A stretch of DNA of 11,969 nt. It comes from Thermoproteota archaeon (GTDB lineage Archaea; Korarchaeota; Korarchaeia; Korarchaeales; Korarchaeaceae). Both the position numbers and the translations under genes were made by a program. The stretch covers positions 1 to 11,969 of the forward strand of contig QMVZ01000034.1 of assembly GCA_003661365.1 (NCBI GenBank), in the 5' to 3' direction. Within the stretch, counting starts at the first letter, position 1, and every line of letters begins with the position of its first letter. Shown in pieces: positions 1-6,569 of the stretch. The notes beneath the pieces are model-generated. The model was given only the letters and a program-made list of their open reading frames with translations, searched no databases and had not been told where the DNA came from.

Positions 1-430
1 CCGGTCTAGCCTCATCCAGCAATAATGCTGTTTTACTAGAATTGATTGACGCTGATGATACATTTTCATAGGAATAGGTGGCATTCAACAATCTTTCCCT
101 GAGAGAACCTCCTACAGTTGCTTTCACTGCCTCTTCAACTTCTTCAAGCGATTTAAGAGCTGATTCAGCAGTAGCACCAATGTCTAAGATCTCGTTATCG
201 TTTACATCAGACCAGATGGAGTCATAAGCTAACTTCGAAGATACGTTGATCGATCTCACAGACAGCTCAGCCAAAGGAGCAAGGTCTTTGACCCTCTCAG
301 GGTTTATCCTCCTCTTACCCGTCGATATCAAAGGGTAGAAGAAGGCTACTGACAAGAGCAGAAGGAAGACGATTACTCCTAGAGTTGCTATCTTCCTAGC
401 GTTGATTTGCTTCAACTTGAGCTTAAGCAT
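1..430 (-). CDS. Membrane-anchored extracellular protein, partial (C-terminus beyond window)
   Basis: An open frame of 143 codons runs from the ATG at 430-428 off the left edge with no stop, so the C-terminus is missing. I do not recognise the family. The first 14 residues are basic (KLKLKQINARK). A single hydrophobic segment follows at about 15-35, and then a polar, helix-prone region, so a type II-like signal anchor with the bulk outside the cell is likely. Four N-glycosylation sequons (N62-V-S, N116-A-T, N123-V-S, N130-S-S) support an external location in an archaeon. The start overlaps the end of the DUF58 gene by 8 bases, which implies translational coupling and a shared job. Genes downstream of DUF58 are often membrane proteins with large outer domains, but no transglutaminase or vWA motif is visible in this part. 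That it is a real gene is well supported; its function is unknown. Confidence 0.75.
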   Translation of the reverse strand, partial: MLKLKLKQINARKIATLGVIVFLLLLSVAFFYPLISTGKRRINPERVKDLAPLAELSVRSINVSSKLAYDSIWSDVNDNEILDIGATAESALKSLEEVEEAVKATVGGSLRERLLNATYSYENVSSASINSSKTALLLDEARP

Positions 431-1319
431 ACGCCATCTCCCTCGCACTTACGTACAACCATGCCAACCTAGATCCAGACTGCCCAGCTCCCTTTATTCC
501 CACGAACTCTACGTTAGGAACACCCCATCTCCTTAAAACCGAACCTATCCTGGCTCTATGAAGCTGTAGCTCCTCAGAAAGTTCCTTTTTATGGATTTCG
601 ACGAAAGAAATCCCTTCCTCAGGATCCAGTATCAAGGAAGACCCGATCTCAGGTAATGACACCTCGCTTTTGTCGGAGGAGAAAGCTATTCCCACCCCGT
701 TCTTAACCGCTCTCATGGCCTCAAAGAAACTTGATAGTCCCTCAGGTGTGTGAGCTATGTCTGTTACTAGGATCACAGGACTCCTTCTCCTCGCAAGCCT
801 GAGAACTATCTTCTTCATCATATTCAGACTTACCTTTCCCCCAGGGCCAGGTCCCTTGCAGATATAGGCTATTGTGGCATAGGCTGCGTGTCCAGGATCT
901 ATGTGAGGGAGAACTAAGGGATCTCCACTGCCAGCAACGATTATGGTAATCCTATCGTCTAGGTTTAAGGCAAGGGTTGATAGGAAGGAGATGGCATAGA
1001 TGCCAGCAGCCAGCTTCTCCTTATAATCCATAGAAGCTGAGGCATCGAGAATGAGTACAGATTCCAGGGATCTTTCAGCCCTTCTTTCCCTGAGGATGAA
1101 CTTCTGCTTGCCATCTGAACCTATGGCTCTGCTTGACAATCTCCAATCTATGAACCTGAAATCATCTCCCGGTGCGTATTCCCTGTAATCTTCAGGTTCG
1201 ACGCCTATTCCCCTAGATTTCACAGCTGTCTGCCCAACCAAGTAGGGCATTGCCCTCCTTCTAGCAGTCTCAATCAGTTTTCCAGCGATTGAACATAGGT
1301 TCTCAGAGTTCAACTCCAT
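423..1319 (-). CDS. DUF58 family protein (vWA-like), MoxR-associated
   Basis: This 298-residue protein carries the DUF58 signature at residues 36-64: RGIGVEPEDYREYAPGDD followed by FRFIDWRLSSR. A vWA-like core follows, with a DxSxS metal-site motif (D92-A-S94-A-S96) in a hydrophobic strand and a second acidic strand end, LVTD (184-187). The length fits the short archaeal DUF58 proteins; I see no clear transmembrane segment, so it is probably cytoplasmic or peripheral. Family knowledge: DUF58 proteins work with MoxR AAA+ ATPases, which are thought to remodel or load metal into partner complexes. The ATG at 1319 follows a short divergent promoter region. The gene overlaps the downstream anchored-protein gene by 8 bases. 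The expected MoxR gene is not adjacent but lies about 1.7 kb away (3034-4095) on the opposite strand. The family call is firm; the substrate is unknown. Confidence 0.9.
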   Translation of the reverse strand: MELNSENLCSIAGKLIETARRRAMPYLVGQTAVKSRGIGVEPEDYREYAPGDDFRFIDWRLSSRAIGSDGKQKFILRERRAERSLESVLILDASASMDYKEKLAAGIYAISFLSTLALNLDDRITIIVAGSGDPLVLPHIDPGHAAYATIAYICKGPGPGGKVSLNMMKKIVLRLARRRSPVILVTDIAHTPEGLSSFFEAMRAVKNGVGIAFSSDKSEVSLPEIGSSLILDPEEGISFVEIHKKELSEELQLHRARIGSVLRRWGVPNVEFVGIKGAGQSGSRLAWLYVSAREMAYA

Positions 1320-1336
1320 GTTATTGGTGCGTGTGC

Positions 1337-1345
1337 CTTTTTATC
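1337..1345. promoter_or_regulatory. Shared TATA-like box between DUF58 and PRC-barrel genes
   Basis: CTTTTTATC lies about 25 bp upstream of the ATG at 1366 on the plus strand, which is the spacing expected for a leaderless archaeal transcript. It is the only AT-rich box in the 46 bp between the two divergent starts. Read on the other strand (GATAAAAAG) it lies about 22 bp from the DUF58 ATG at 1319, so it may serve both genes. The minus-strand use is weaker because the sequence fits the TATA consensus less well. Confidence 0.5.
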
Positions 1346-1365
1346 TTCACCTGTCTTATTCCAAG

Positions 1366-2169
1366 ATGCCTCGGTTTTACGACGAAAGAGAGCTAGAAGG
1401 AGCCCTTGTGGTCGACAGCGAGGGGCTCATATATGGAAAAGTTTCGAAGATCTCGGTTGAAGAGGATGGCGTGAAGCTGCACGTACGGGTTGATGTGCTT
1501 GCCGAGGTGGAAGAGGTAGATGTTGAGAGGCTAAGGGAGCAGTTAAAGGGCAAGGTCCCAGAGGGGATTGAGGACGAAGAAATAGTATCTATAGCCAAGT
1601 CGTTTGGCCTAGAGCTTCCGAAGAAATTGGTGAAGAGAGAGCTTCAACATGAGAAAGGGGTTGTACCAGTCGAACAGATAGCATGCATAGCTGAAGGTGG
1701 CGACGTTAGGGTAGTCGTCCTTTCAACCCCAAGAGAGGCCAAGTACAGGGGAATAGAGGAGAGAAAGCCAGAGTATGCCGACTTGACCGGTATAAAGGGA
1801 AAGATCGTTATATCCCTCTCTGGAGAGGTTCTAGGGGAGGCAGTTGGTATCGTTGTCAGCACAGGGAAGCCAGGAATAAGAGTTAGGAGGCTGTCGGCAA
1901 AGAAAACCATTAACTGGTTGCGTTTATTGAGAGATTTAAAGAGAGAAAAGAGAGACGCCGCTCTTAGGTTGGAAGCAAAGCTAGACCCATATAAAAATCC
2001 AAAGATATCGCTAGAGAGGGCTGATGATATTGTTAATCTCCTTAGAGGTGAGGGAATTGATCCATGTTTGATTGAAAACTACGTGGAGGAACCAGAAGGA
2101 CGCTCATATATTGATGTCTCTTGGGATGAGATTAAGAAGATAGGGGATGTGGTTTTACTAGGGAACTAA
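1366..2169 (+). CDS. Protein with two PRC-barrel-like modules
   Basis: I chose the ATG at 1366 (267 residues). The frame stays open back to an ATG at 1318, but that one overlaps the divergent DUF58 start and would place the TATA-like box inside the coding region. The protein looks like two PRC-barrel units, each split by a charged helical insert. Unit one has a strand pair at 11-40 (ALVVDSEGLIYGKV) and a closing half at 98-121 (VPVEQIACIAEGG). Unit two has 145-173 (KIVISLSGEVLGEAVGIVV) and the most typical closing half at 247-266 (SYIDVSWDEIKKIGDVVLL). Archaeal PRC-barrel proteins include small RNA-metabolism-linked adaptors and the N-terminal domain of CdvA. The CdvA C-terminal features and a CdvB neighbour are absent, so I do not call it CdvA. 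It is soluble, highly charged and monocistronic. The domain call is good; the cellular role is unknown. Confidence 0.75.
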   Translation: MPRFYDERELEGALVVDSEGLIYGKVSKISVEEDGVKLHVRVDVLAEVEEVDVERLREQLKGKVPEGIEDEEIVSIAKSFGLELPKKLVKRELQHEKGVVPVEQIACIAEGGDVRVVVLSTPREAKYRGIEERKPEYADLTGIKGKIVISLSGEVLGEAVGIVVSTGKPGIRVRRLSAKKTINWLRLLRDLKREKRDAALRLEAKLDPYKNPKISLERADDIVNLLRGEGIDPCLIENYVEEPEGRSYIDVSWDEIKKIGDVVLLGN

Positions 2170-2225
2170 GCAGCATTAGCGAGAAACCGTAATCTTAAGA
2201 GAACTTGTGCAGAAGTTAGTTTGAT

Positions 2226-2236
2226 GCTTTTTGTTT
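2226..2236 (+). terminator. T-rich terminator after the PRC-barrel gene
   Basis: A run of five T within a T-rich stretch (GCTTTTTGTTTC) lies about 60 bases after the stop at 2169, in the 93-bp gap between convergent genes. Archaeal RNA polymerase terminates at such U tracts. There is no hairpin. The call is weak but in the expected place. Confidence 0.35.
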
Positions 2237-2262
2237 CTATCTATCGCTTGTATTAGCTTAAA

Positions 2263-2967
2263 TTAGGTTCTCTTAGGCAATATCGTAACGTCCCCAACTT
2301 CTACTCCATAAGGTTGCTTTAGAACAAAGACAATGGCTTCCGCTACATCCTCCGGTTCAAGGATTCCTGGTCTAAGGCGTCCTACGCTTTCCAACAGCTT
2401 CGTTCTAACTGCACCAGGATATATTCCAGTTACCTTAACGCCCGTACCCCTCAACTCTGCTCTTAATCCTTCTGTAAGAACTCTTAATGCGTGTTTTGAG
2501 GCACAATAAGGCACCCATCCAGGTTCAACTACCATTCCCAGCATTGAAACCATGTTTATTATGTGGCCAGTTCCCCGAGCCAGCATTCTTGGTAGAACTT
2601 TCATCGTTAAGTAATAGGCACCGAAGAAATTGACGTTCATCATTTCAACAACCTTTTCTAGGGAGATTCTCATGAGTTCACCGTAGTATGCCATTCCTGC
2701 GTTATTTACGAGAAAGTCGATGTTAGGAAAGTGAGTCATCGTATCTTTGTAGAACCTGTCAACGTCCTCTTGCTTGGAAATGTCCCCTACAGTATAATAG
2801 GCTTTAACACCAAACTTTTTCACCTCGTTTGAGGTTTCGATGAGTTCACTTTCTGTTCTTGCAAGCAGGGAAAGGTTCGCTCCCTCTTTAGCCAACTTTA
2901 GGGCTATTGCCTTACCAATTCCTCTTCCAGCTCCTGTTATCATACCATACGATCCTTTCAGTTGCAT
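2263..2967 (-). CDS. Short-chain dehydrogenase/reductase (SDR), FabG-like
   Basis: This is a complete classical SDR of 234 residues. The cofactor motif TGAGRGIG is at 11-18, an Arg after strand 2 (R37) together with R15 favours NADP(H), and NNAG is at 88-91. The catalytic set is N113, S141, Y154 and K158 (YCASK). It should be a soluble oxidoreductase acting on a hydroxyl/keto substrate, with overall likeness to 3-oxoacyl-ACP reductase-type enzymes. The substrate cannot be read from the sequence, and archaeal members often act on sugars, polyols or lipid intermediates. The ATG at 2967 lies about 28 bp from a TATA box, which points to a leaderless mRNA. The gene is divergent from the MoxR gene and convergent with the PRC-barrel gene, so it looks monocistronic and unrelated in function to either. 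The family call is firm. Confidence 0.92.
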   Translation of the reverse strand: MQLKGSYGMITGAGRGIGKAIALKLAKEGANLSLLARTESELIETSNEVKKFGVKAYYTVGDISKQEDVDRFYKDTMTHFPNIDFLVNNAGMAYYGELMRISLEKVVEMMNVNFFGAYYLTMKVLPRMLARGTGHIINMVSMLGMVVEPGWVPYCASKHALRVLTEGLRAELRGTGVKVTGIYPGAVRTKLLESVGRLRPGILEPEDVAEAIVFVLKQPYGVEVGDVTILPKRT

Positions 2968-2990
2968 ACCGCATCAACTTGGATGGCAAA

Positions 2991-2998
2991 CTATATAG
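2991..2998. promoter_or_regulatory. Palindromic TATA box shared by SDR and MoxR genes
   Basis: CTATATAG is its own reverse complement. Its centre lies 27-28 bp from the SDR ATG at 2967 on the minus strand. On the plus strand it lies about 30 bp from the in-frame GTG at 3025 and 39 bp from the ATG at 3034 of the MoxR gene. No other good TATA box lies in the 66-bp divergent gap, so one symmetrical element probably directs both promoters. Confidence 0.6.
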
Positions 2999-3033
2999 CA
3001 GTTTCCATTGCTTGGACTATAGATGTGAGACCA

Positions 3034-4095
3034 ATGGAGGTCAGGGAGATAGAAGAAACTGCTTCAAAAATAATCTCTTCCCTGAACAAGGCCATAATAG
3101 GGTACGAAAAAGAGCTTAAGCTCATTCTAGTTGCTTTACTATCGAATGGACATGTGCTTCTTGAAGGCGTTCCTGGGATAGCTAAAACGACAGCAGTGAA
3201 AGGACTAGCAAGGCTCATAGGTCTTGACGCAGTCAATGAGATTGAGATAGACAGGATTCCTTATAGGGGTTTGAGCAGAGTCCAGTGCACTCCGGACCTC
3301 ATGCCCTCTGACATAACGGGAAGCCTTATCTACAATCCAAAGGATCTAAAATTTGAGCCAAGGTTCGGGCCTATTTTCAGCTACATCCTGCTAGCAGACG
3401 AGATAAACAGGGCAATACCTAGAACCCAATCAGCTCTTCTACAGGCAATGCAAGAGAGAGAGGTAACTATAGGAGATAGGACTTACAGGTTGGAGTACAG
3501 GGACAAGGGAAAGTTCTTCTTTGTACTTGCTACACAAAATCCCGTCGAGTATGAAGGAACTTATCCGCTTCCAGAGGCCCAGCTTGACAGATTTCTGATG
3601 AGAATCGTGATGGAATACCCAGAAACTTTAGAGGAAGAGAAACAGATACTCAGACTCCATATGGCTAGGCTAAGGGAGCCAATAGAGGAGCTAGATAAAG
3701 TCATAGATCCAGATTGGATCATAGCTGCACAAGAATCCATAGCTTTAAACGTAAAGGTTCCAGAATCCACGCTAGAATACATAACGCGAGGAATCAGATA
3801 TACTAGGCCAGAGATGTTTGAGCCCTTAAGGGACCTATTGCTCTTAGGAGCAAGTCCAAGGGCTGGGATCTATCTAATGAGAGCTGCTAAGGTTCATGCC
3901 GCCCTAAGAGGTAGCGAGGAAGTTCTACCAGAAGACGTAGATGCAGTTGCGTCAGCAGTTCTGAATCATAGGTTAATTCCGAATCCTGAGAAACTAGTCG
4001 AACTTAGAATGAGCGGAGAAACATTTACATCCTCTTATAGAATAGCGAGAGAAGCGATAGAGTTTGCTTTAAGGACGGCTAGAAAGGAGCTGTAA
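3034..4095 (+). CDS. MoxR-family AAA+ ATPase
   Basis: With the ATG at 3034 the protein has 353 residues. The frame is open further upstream to an ATG at 2962, but that would run through the TATA box and into the divergent SDR start. A GTG at 3025 is the main alternative. Motifs from the ATG are: Walker A GVPGIAKT (45-52), the MoxR signature TPDLMPSDITG (86-96), Walker B ILLADEINR (118-126), ALLQAMQEREVTI (134-146), sensor 1 ATQNP (166-170) and the Arg-finger region LPEAQLDRF (179-187). Helical lid sequence follows. MoxR ATPases form hexameric rings and act as chaperones for cofactor insertion or complex assembly, normally with a DUF58/vWA partner; the only DUF58 gene in this window is at 423-1319. 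A short insert (IEIDRIPYRGLSR) precedes the TPDL motif. The call is firm; the client is unknown. Confidence 0.93.
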   Translation: MEVREIEETASKIISSLNKAIIGYEKELKLILVALLSNGHVLLEGVPGIAKTTAVKGLARLIGLDAVNEIEIDRIPYRGLSRVQCTPDLMPSDITGSLIYNPKDLKFEPRFGPIFSYILLADEINRAIPRTQSALLQAMQEREVTIGDRTYRLEYRDKGKFFFVLATQNPVEYEGTYPLPEAQLDRFLMRIVMEYPETLEEEKQILRLHMARLREPIEELDKVIDPDWIIAAQESIALNVKVPESTLEYITRGIRYTRPEMFEPLRDLLLLGASPRAGIYLMRAAKVHAALRGSEEVLPEDVDAVASAVLNHRLIPNPEKLVELRMSGETFTSSYRIAREAIEFALRTARKEL

Positions 4096-4182
4096 GATCC
4101 TTCAATCTCTGTAGCAATACAACCAATTATTTAGATCAAACAAGAGGAACGATAGCATAGCAAGAGAACTCTCCCTAGGAGT

Positions 4183-4560
4183 TTACTGAACCATGAGGCT
4201 AATTGTTATCACGACAAGCACAAAGGATGTTATTAGGGTATACTTGTAGTTCTTAGCAAGAATGAAGTAGGCAACAGAGAAAACAGCCCTTAGATAGGGC
4301 GTGAACATAAGAATTGCAATGCCAAGGGACATTAGGTTGACATAACTTGGGCTCCTTATGGCAGAACTTATCGTTCTTAAGGTGTACGTGAAGAAATTCT
4401 CCTCTTGTACACTTAATTTCTGATCCAGACTTATGCTTAAGCTATTACCAGCAGATATATAGAGCATGAGGCCAACTATCTCTAAAAAAAGCGCAAGCAT
4501 TACACATATTAAGAGAGAATATCCTATGATCGACTCCAGAGCAACATTGTTGCTACGCAA
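4183..4560 (-). CDS. DUF1634 family membrane protein, coupled to TauE/SafE
   Basis: This small membrane protein of 125 residues has three predicted transmembrane helices, at about 10-35, 76-98 and 106-124. The stretch GIAILMFTPYLRAVFSVAYF followed by ILAKNYKYTLI (80-110) is the hallmark of DUF1634, a family found beside TauE/SafE exporters in archaea and bacteria. I chose the TTG at 4560 as start for three reasons: it overlaps the end of the TauE gene by 8 bases, no ATG lies near the expected N-terminus, and a GGTG Shine-Dalgarno core sits 7 bases upstream (4568-4571). Overlap and co-direction imply coupled translation and probably a physical or stoichiometric link with the exporter. The biochemical role of DUF1634 is not known. 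The gap of 87 bp to the convergent MoxR gene holds nothing I can identify. Confidence 0.82.
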   Translation of the reverse strand: MRSNNVALESIIGYSLLICVMLALFLEIVGLMLYISAGNSLSISLDQKLSVQEENFFTYTLRTISSAIRSPSYVNLMSLGIAILMFTPYLRAVFSVAYFILAKNYKYTLITSFVLVVITISLMVQ

Positions 4561-5386
4561 TTGATACCACCCCTTTGTAAATCATCTGTACAATGAGATA
4601 CGCTAGTACTATTGTGAAAAGCAAGCGAACAGTCTTGTTTGACAATTTATTGAGAACGCGCGTTCCCATTAATGATCCAATTGTAGTTCCAATAGCCATG
4701 GGAGCGGCCAAGGTCAGATTGATGAAACCCGATGCTATGAATACGCTTGATCCAGCCAAAGCCGTCATGCCTATTATGAAATTGCTAGTGGAACTGGAGA
4801 CCTTGGAAGGCATTTTGAGTATCAACTCGTGTATTGCAACCTTAAATGCCCCTGCTCCAATGCCAAGCATGCCTGCCGCTAAGCCAGCAATGACCATCCC
4901 CAAACCTCCCCACAAAGCGTTGGTCATCTTGTATCGCACCTCTCTATCGATGGCCTCGTCAAAATAGGATCCTTCCAGCTCAAGCCATTGAGAGATTCCG
5001 TCCTGAGCGACATTTTCTTGGATTTCCTTCCCTATCTCACGCCTAATTCCATAGAAAGAGGATGATAGAAAAGCTGCAAAGAAAAAGTACAGGTACTTGC
5101 TGGGAGCTAGAAGCGCAATATAGGCTCCGATAATTGCGCCTGTAATTGTGAAAATTTCCAAATACATTGCAGCTTTTATGTTTGTAAGCCTTTCTCTAAC
5201 GTAGGCGGAAGCTGATCCACTAGAAGTCGCTATGATTGTGATCATGCTGTTTGCTATTGCATATTTTACAGGAATTCCGGTGGCTACAAGAAAAGGCACC
5301 ATAATTGAGCCTCCACCAAGTCCTGTAATTGCACCTAAGAATCCTGCAAACGAGGAAGCTAGCAGTATGGTTAATATGTTAGTCAT
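4553..5386 (-). CDS. TauE/SafE family anion exporter (first copy)
   Basis: This polytopic membrane protein has 277 residues when started at the ATG at 5386. A GTG at 5398 would add four residues but overlaps the likely SD site GAGGAG (5398-5403), so I prefer the ATG, though the spacing (11 bases) is long. It shows the internal two-fold repeat of the TauE/SafE family: a glycine-rich motif GAITGLGGGSIMVP at 18-31 and its counterpart GMLGIGAGAF at 172-181. Each motif is followed by a Ser/Thr-rich segment (SMITIIATSSGS; SSSTSNF). A hydrophilic loop lies between the halves (about 114-152). Family members export sulfite, sulfoacetate or related organosulfonates, but the substrate here is not readable. 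A possible TATA box, CTAAATAT (5434-5441, minus), fits a leader of about 26 bases. The DUF1634 gene follows with overlap, and a paralogue is divergent. Confidence 0.9.
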   Translation of the reverse strand: MTNILTILLASSFAGFLGAITGLGGGSIMVPFLVATGIPVKYAIANSMITIIATSSGSASAYVRERLTNIKAAMYLEIFTITGAIIGAYIALLAPSKYLYFFFAAFLSSSFYGIRREIGKEIQENVAQDGISQWLELEGSYFDEAIDREVRYKMTNALWGGLGMVIAGLAAGMLGIGAGAFKVAIHELILKMPSKVSSSTSNFIIGMTALAGSSVFIASGFINLTLAAPMAIGTTIGSLMGTRVLNKLSNKTVRLLFTIVLAYLIVQMIYKGVVSIA

Positions 5387-5594
5387 ACACGGCAGCACTC
5401 CTCAAGTTTACTAAAAACTATCACTTGTTGACCATATTTAGATTCTTTAAATGTGGACTAAACAGCATGTCAGATAATCGCTGAGCAGAGCCCCTATACC
5501 TTATCTCATTGGTTACGATTAACCTATTCATAGACCCCTTGGTTTTCTTTGAGACCACCCGTCAAGATAATATAATACCTGATGAGTGCTTCCC

Positions 5595-5600
5595 GAGGTG
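5595..5600 (+). promoter_or_regulatory. Shine-Dalgarno site of second TauE gene
   Basis: GAGGTG lies 5 bases before the ATG at 5606 and decides that start. An AT-rich TATA-like stretch ATAATATAATA lies at 5567-5577, but its distance to the SD is too short for a clean leader, so the true promoter may lie further upstream. The rest of the 219-bp divergent region (5387-5605) shows no other element I can support. Confidence 0.55.
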
Positions 5601-5605
5601 CTTGA

Positions 5606-6442
5606 ATGGTAACAGCGCAGTTTCTAGTGTTTATAGTTGCCATATTCATAGGCATCATCGCCGCCATGGTGGGAATAGGTGGAGGAGCTCTAATGGTTCC
5701 TGTAATGATCCTTCTTCTTGGCGTGGAACCACATCAGGCCGTAGGAACAAGCCTTCATGTAATCATTCTGACTGCAACGTCGTCAACAATAGCTTACTAC
5801 ATTCAGAGAAGGATTGATTTCAAAGTTGGGGTATTAATGCCCCTAGTAACTATACCAGGATCAGTTCTTGGAGCCTATACGACGAAATTCATCTCTCCTA
5901 AGGGAATCGTTGGGGTCTTTGGAGCGTTTCTAATATTAATAGCATTGAAAATGCTAACTTCACGGGAAAGAAGAAAAAGCGAAAATGAAGAGGGAAGTGC
6001 ACTTAGTGAAGACCTCAATAAGGGTGGAGAATCCACAAGAACTCTGATAGATAGAGACGGAAAGGTCTTCACATACAGGCCAAAACTTAAGGTGGGATTG
6101 CTGCTTGGTTTCTCGGCGGGCTTTGCCTCTGGATTTCTAGGAATAGGTGGAGGAGCTCTAATGGTTCCTATTTTGAACTTGGTCGTAGGGTTGCCAATTC
6201 ACTTAGCCGTTGCTACTTCGATGTTCATCATGGTCTTCTCTGCCTCCTTTGGAGCGACAACCCACTTCCTCATGGGAAACTTGGTCCCAGAATACGTGGT
6301 TCTGTTAGGTGCAGGAGTCATATTGGGAGCGCAGATAGGTGCTAGGACAGCCAAGAGATTAAAAGCATCAAAACTCAGGAAAGCCTTCGCTGTTGTTCTA
6401 ATATTCACTGGGTTGAGGATGTTGCTGAAGGCCTTGGGCTAA
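5606..6442 (+). CDS. TauE/SafE family anion exporter (second copy)
   Basis: This full-length TauE/SafE transporter has 278 residues and about eight membrane segments in two homologous halves. The motif GIGGGALMVP occurs twice, at residues 23-32 and 179-188. In each half it is followed by the family's Thr/Ser-rich segment (AVGTSLHVIILTATSS and AVATSMFIMVFSASFGATTH). A basic, acidic-rich cytoplasmic loop of about 45 residues (118-162) joins the halves. The ATG at 5606 is supported by a GAGGTG SD site. The gene diverges from the other TauE gene and has no DUF1634 partner of its own. The two proteins differ clearly along their length, so this is not a recent duplication; different substrates or direction of control are possible. 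The two 10-residue motifs are encoded by identical 30-base stretches, noted separately. The family call is firm; the substrate is unknown. Confidence 0.92.
   Translation: MVTAQFLVFIVAIFIGIIAAMVGIGGGALMVPVMILLLGVEPHQAVGTSLHVIILTATSSTIAYYIQRRIDFKVGVLMPLVTIPGSVLGAYTTKFISPKGIVGVFGAFLILIALKMLTSRERRKSENEEGSALSEDLNKGGESTRTLIDRDGKVFTYRPKLKVGLLLGFSAGFASGFLGIGGGALMVPILNLVVGLPIHLAVATSMFIMVFSASFGATTHFLMGNLVPEYVVLLGAGVILGAQIGARTAKRLKASKLRKAFAVVLIFTGLRMLLKALG
5672..5701 (+). repeat. 30-bp perfect direct repeat, copy 1, in TauE second copy
   Basis: This stretch encodes residues 23-32 (GIGGGALMVP) and is identical at every base, including wobble positions, to 6140-6169 in the second half of the same gene. 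The flanking bases differ at once on both sides. Confidence 0.9.
6140..6169 (+). repeat. 30-bp perfect direct repeat, copy 2, in TauE second copy
   Basis: This stretch encodes residues 179-188 and matches 5672-5701 over all 30 bases. The copies are 468 bp apart and in the same codon phase. Confidence 0.9.
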
Positions 6443-6455
6443 TTATTCAAGCTAA

Positions 6456-6471
6456 TCTCTCCTTTTATTTT
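6456..6471 (+). terminator. T-rich terminator after TauE second copy
   Basis: A pyrimidine-rich stretch (TCTCTCCTTTTATTTT) starts 14 bases after the stop codon. It has two runs of four T and fits archaeal U-tract termination. No hairpin is present. Confidence 0.35.
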
Positions 6472-6569
6472 GCTGAGGCACCTTCCTTTGCTTCCACCCA
6501 AGATGCTTCTGTCTTACTATCTAAAAGCCATGAAGTCGATCTTAGTAATAGTTCAATTTTTAGGAATAG

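Noticed and set aside
1318..1365. Sixteen-residue N-terminal extension of the PRC-barrel protein.
   Set aside because: It overlaps the DUF58 start codon and the TATA-like box; the shorter ATG at 1366 fits a leaderless start and the domain boundary.
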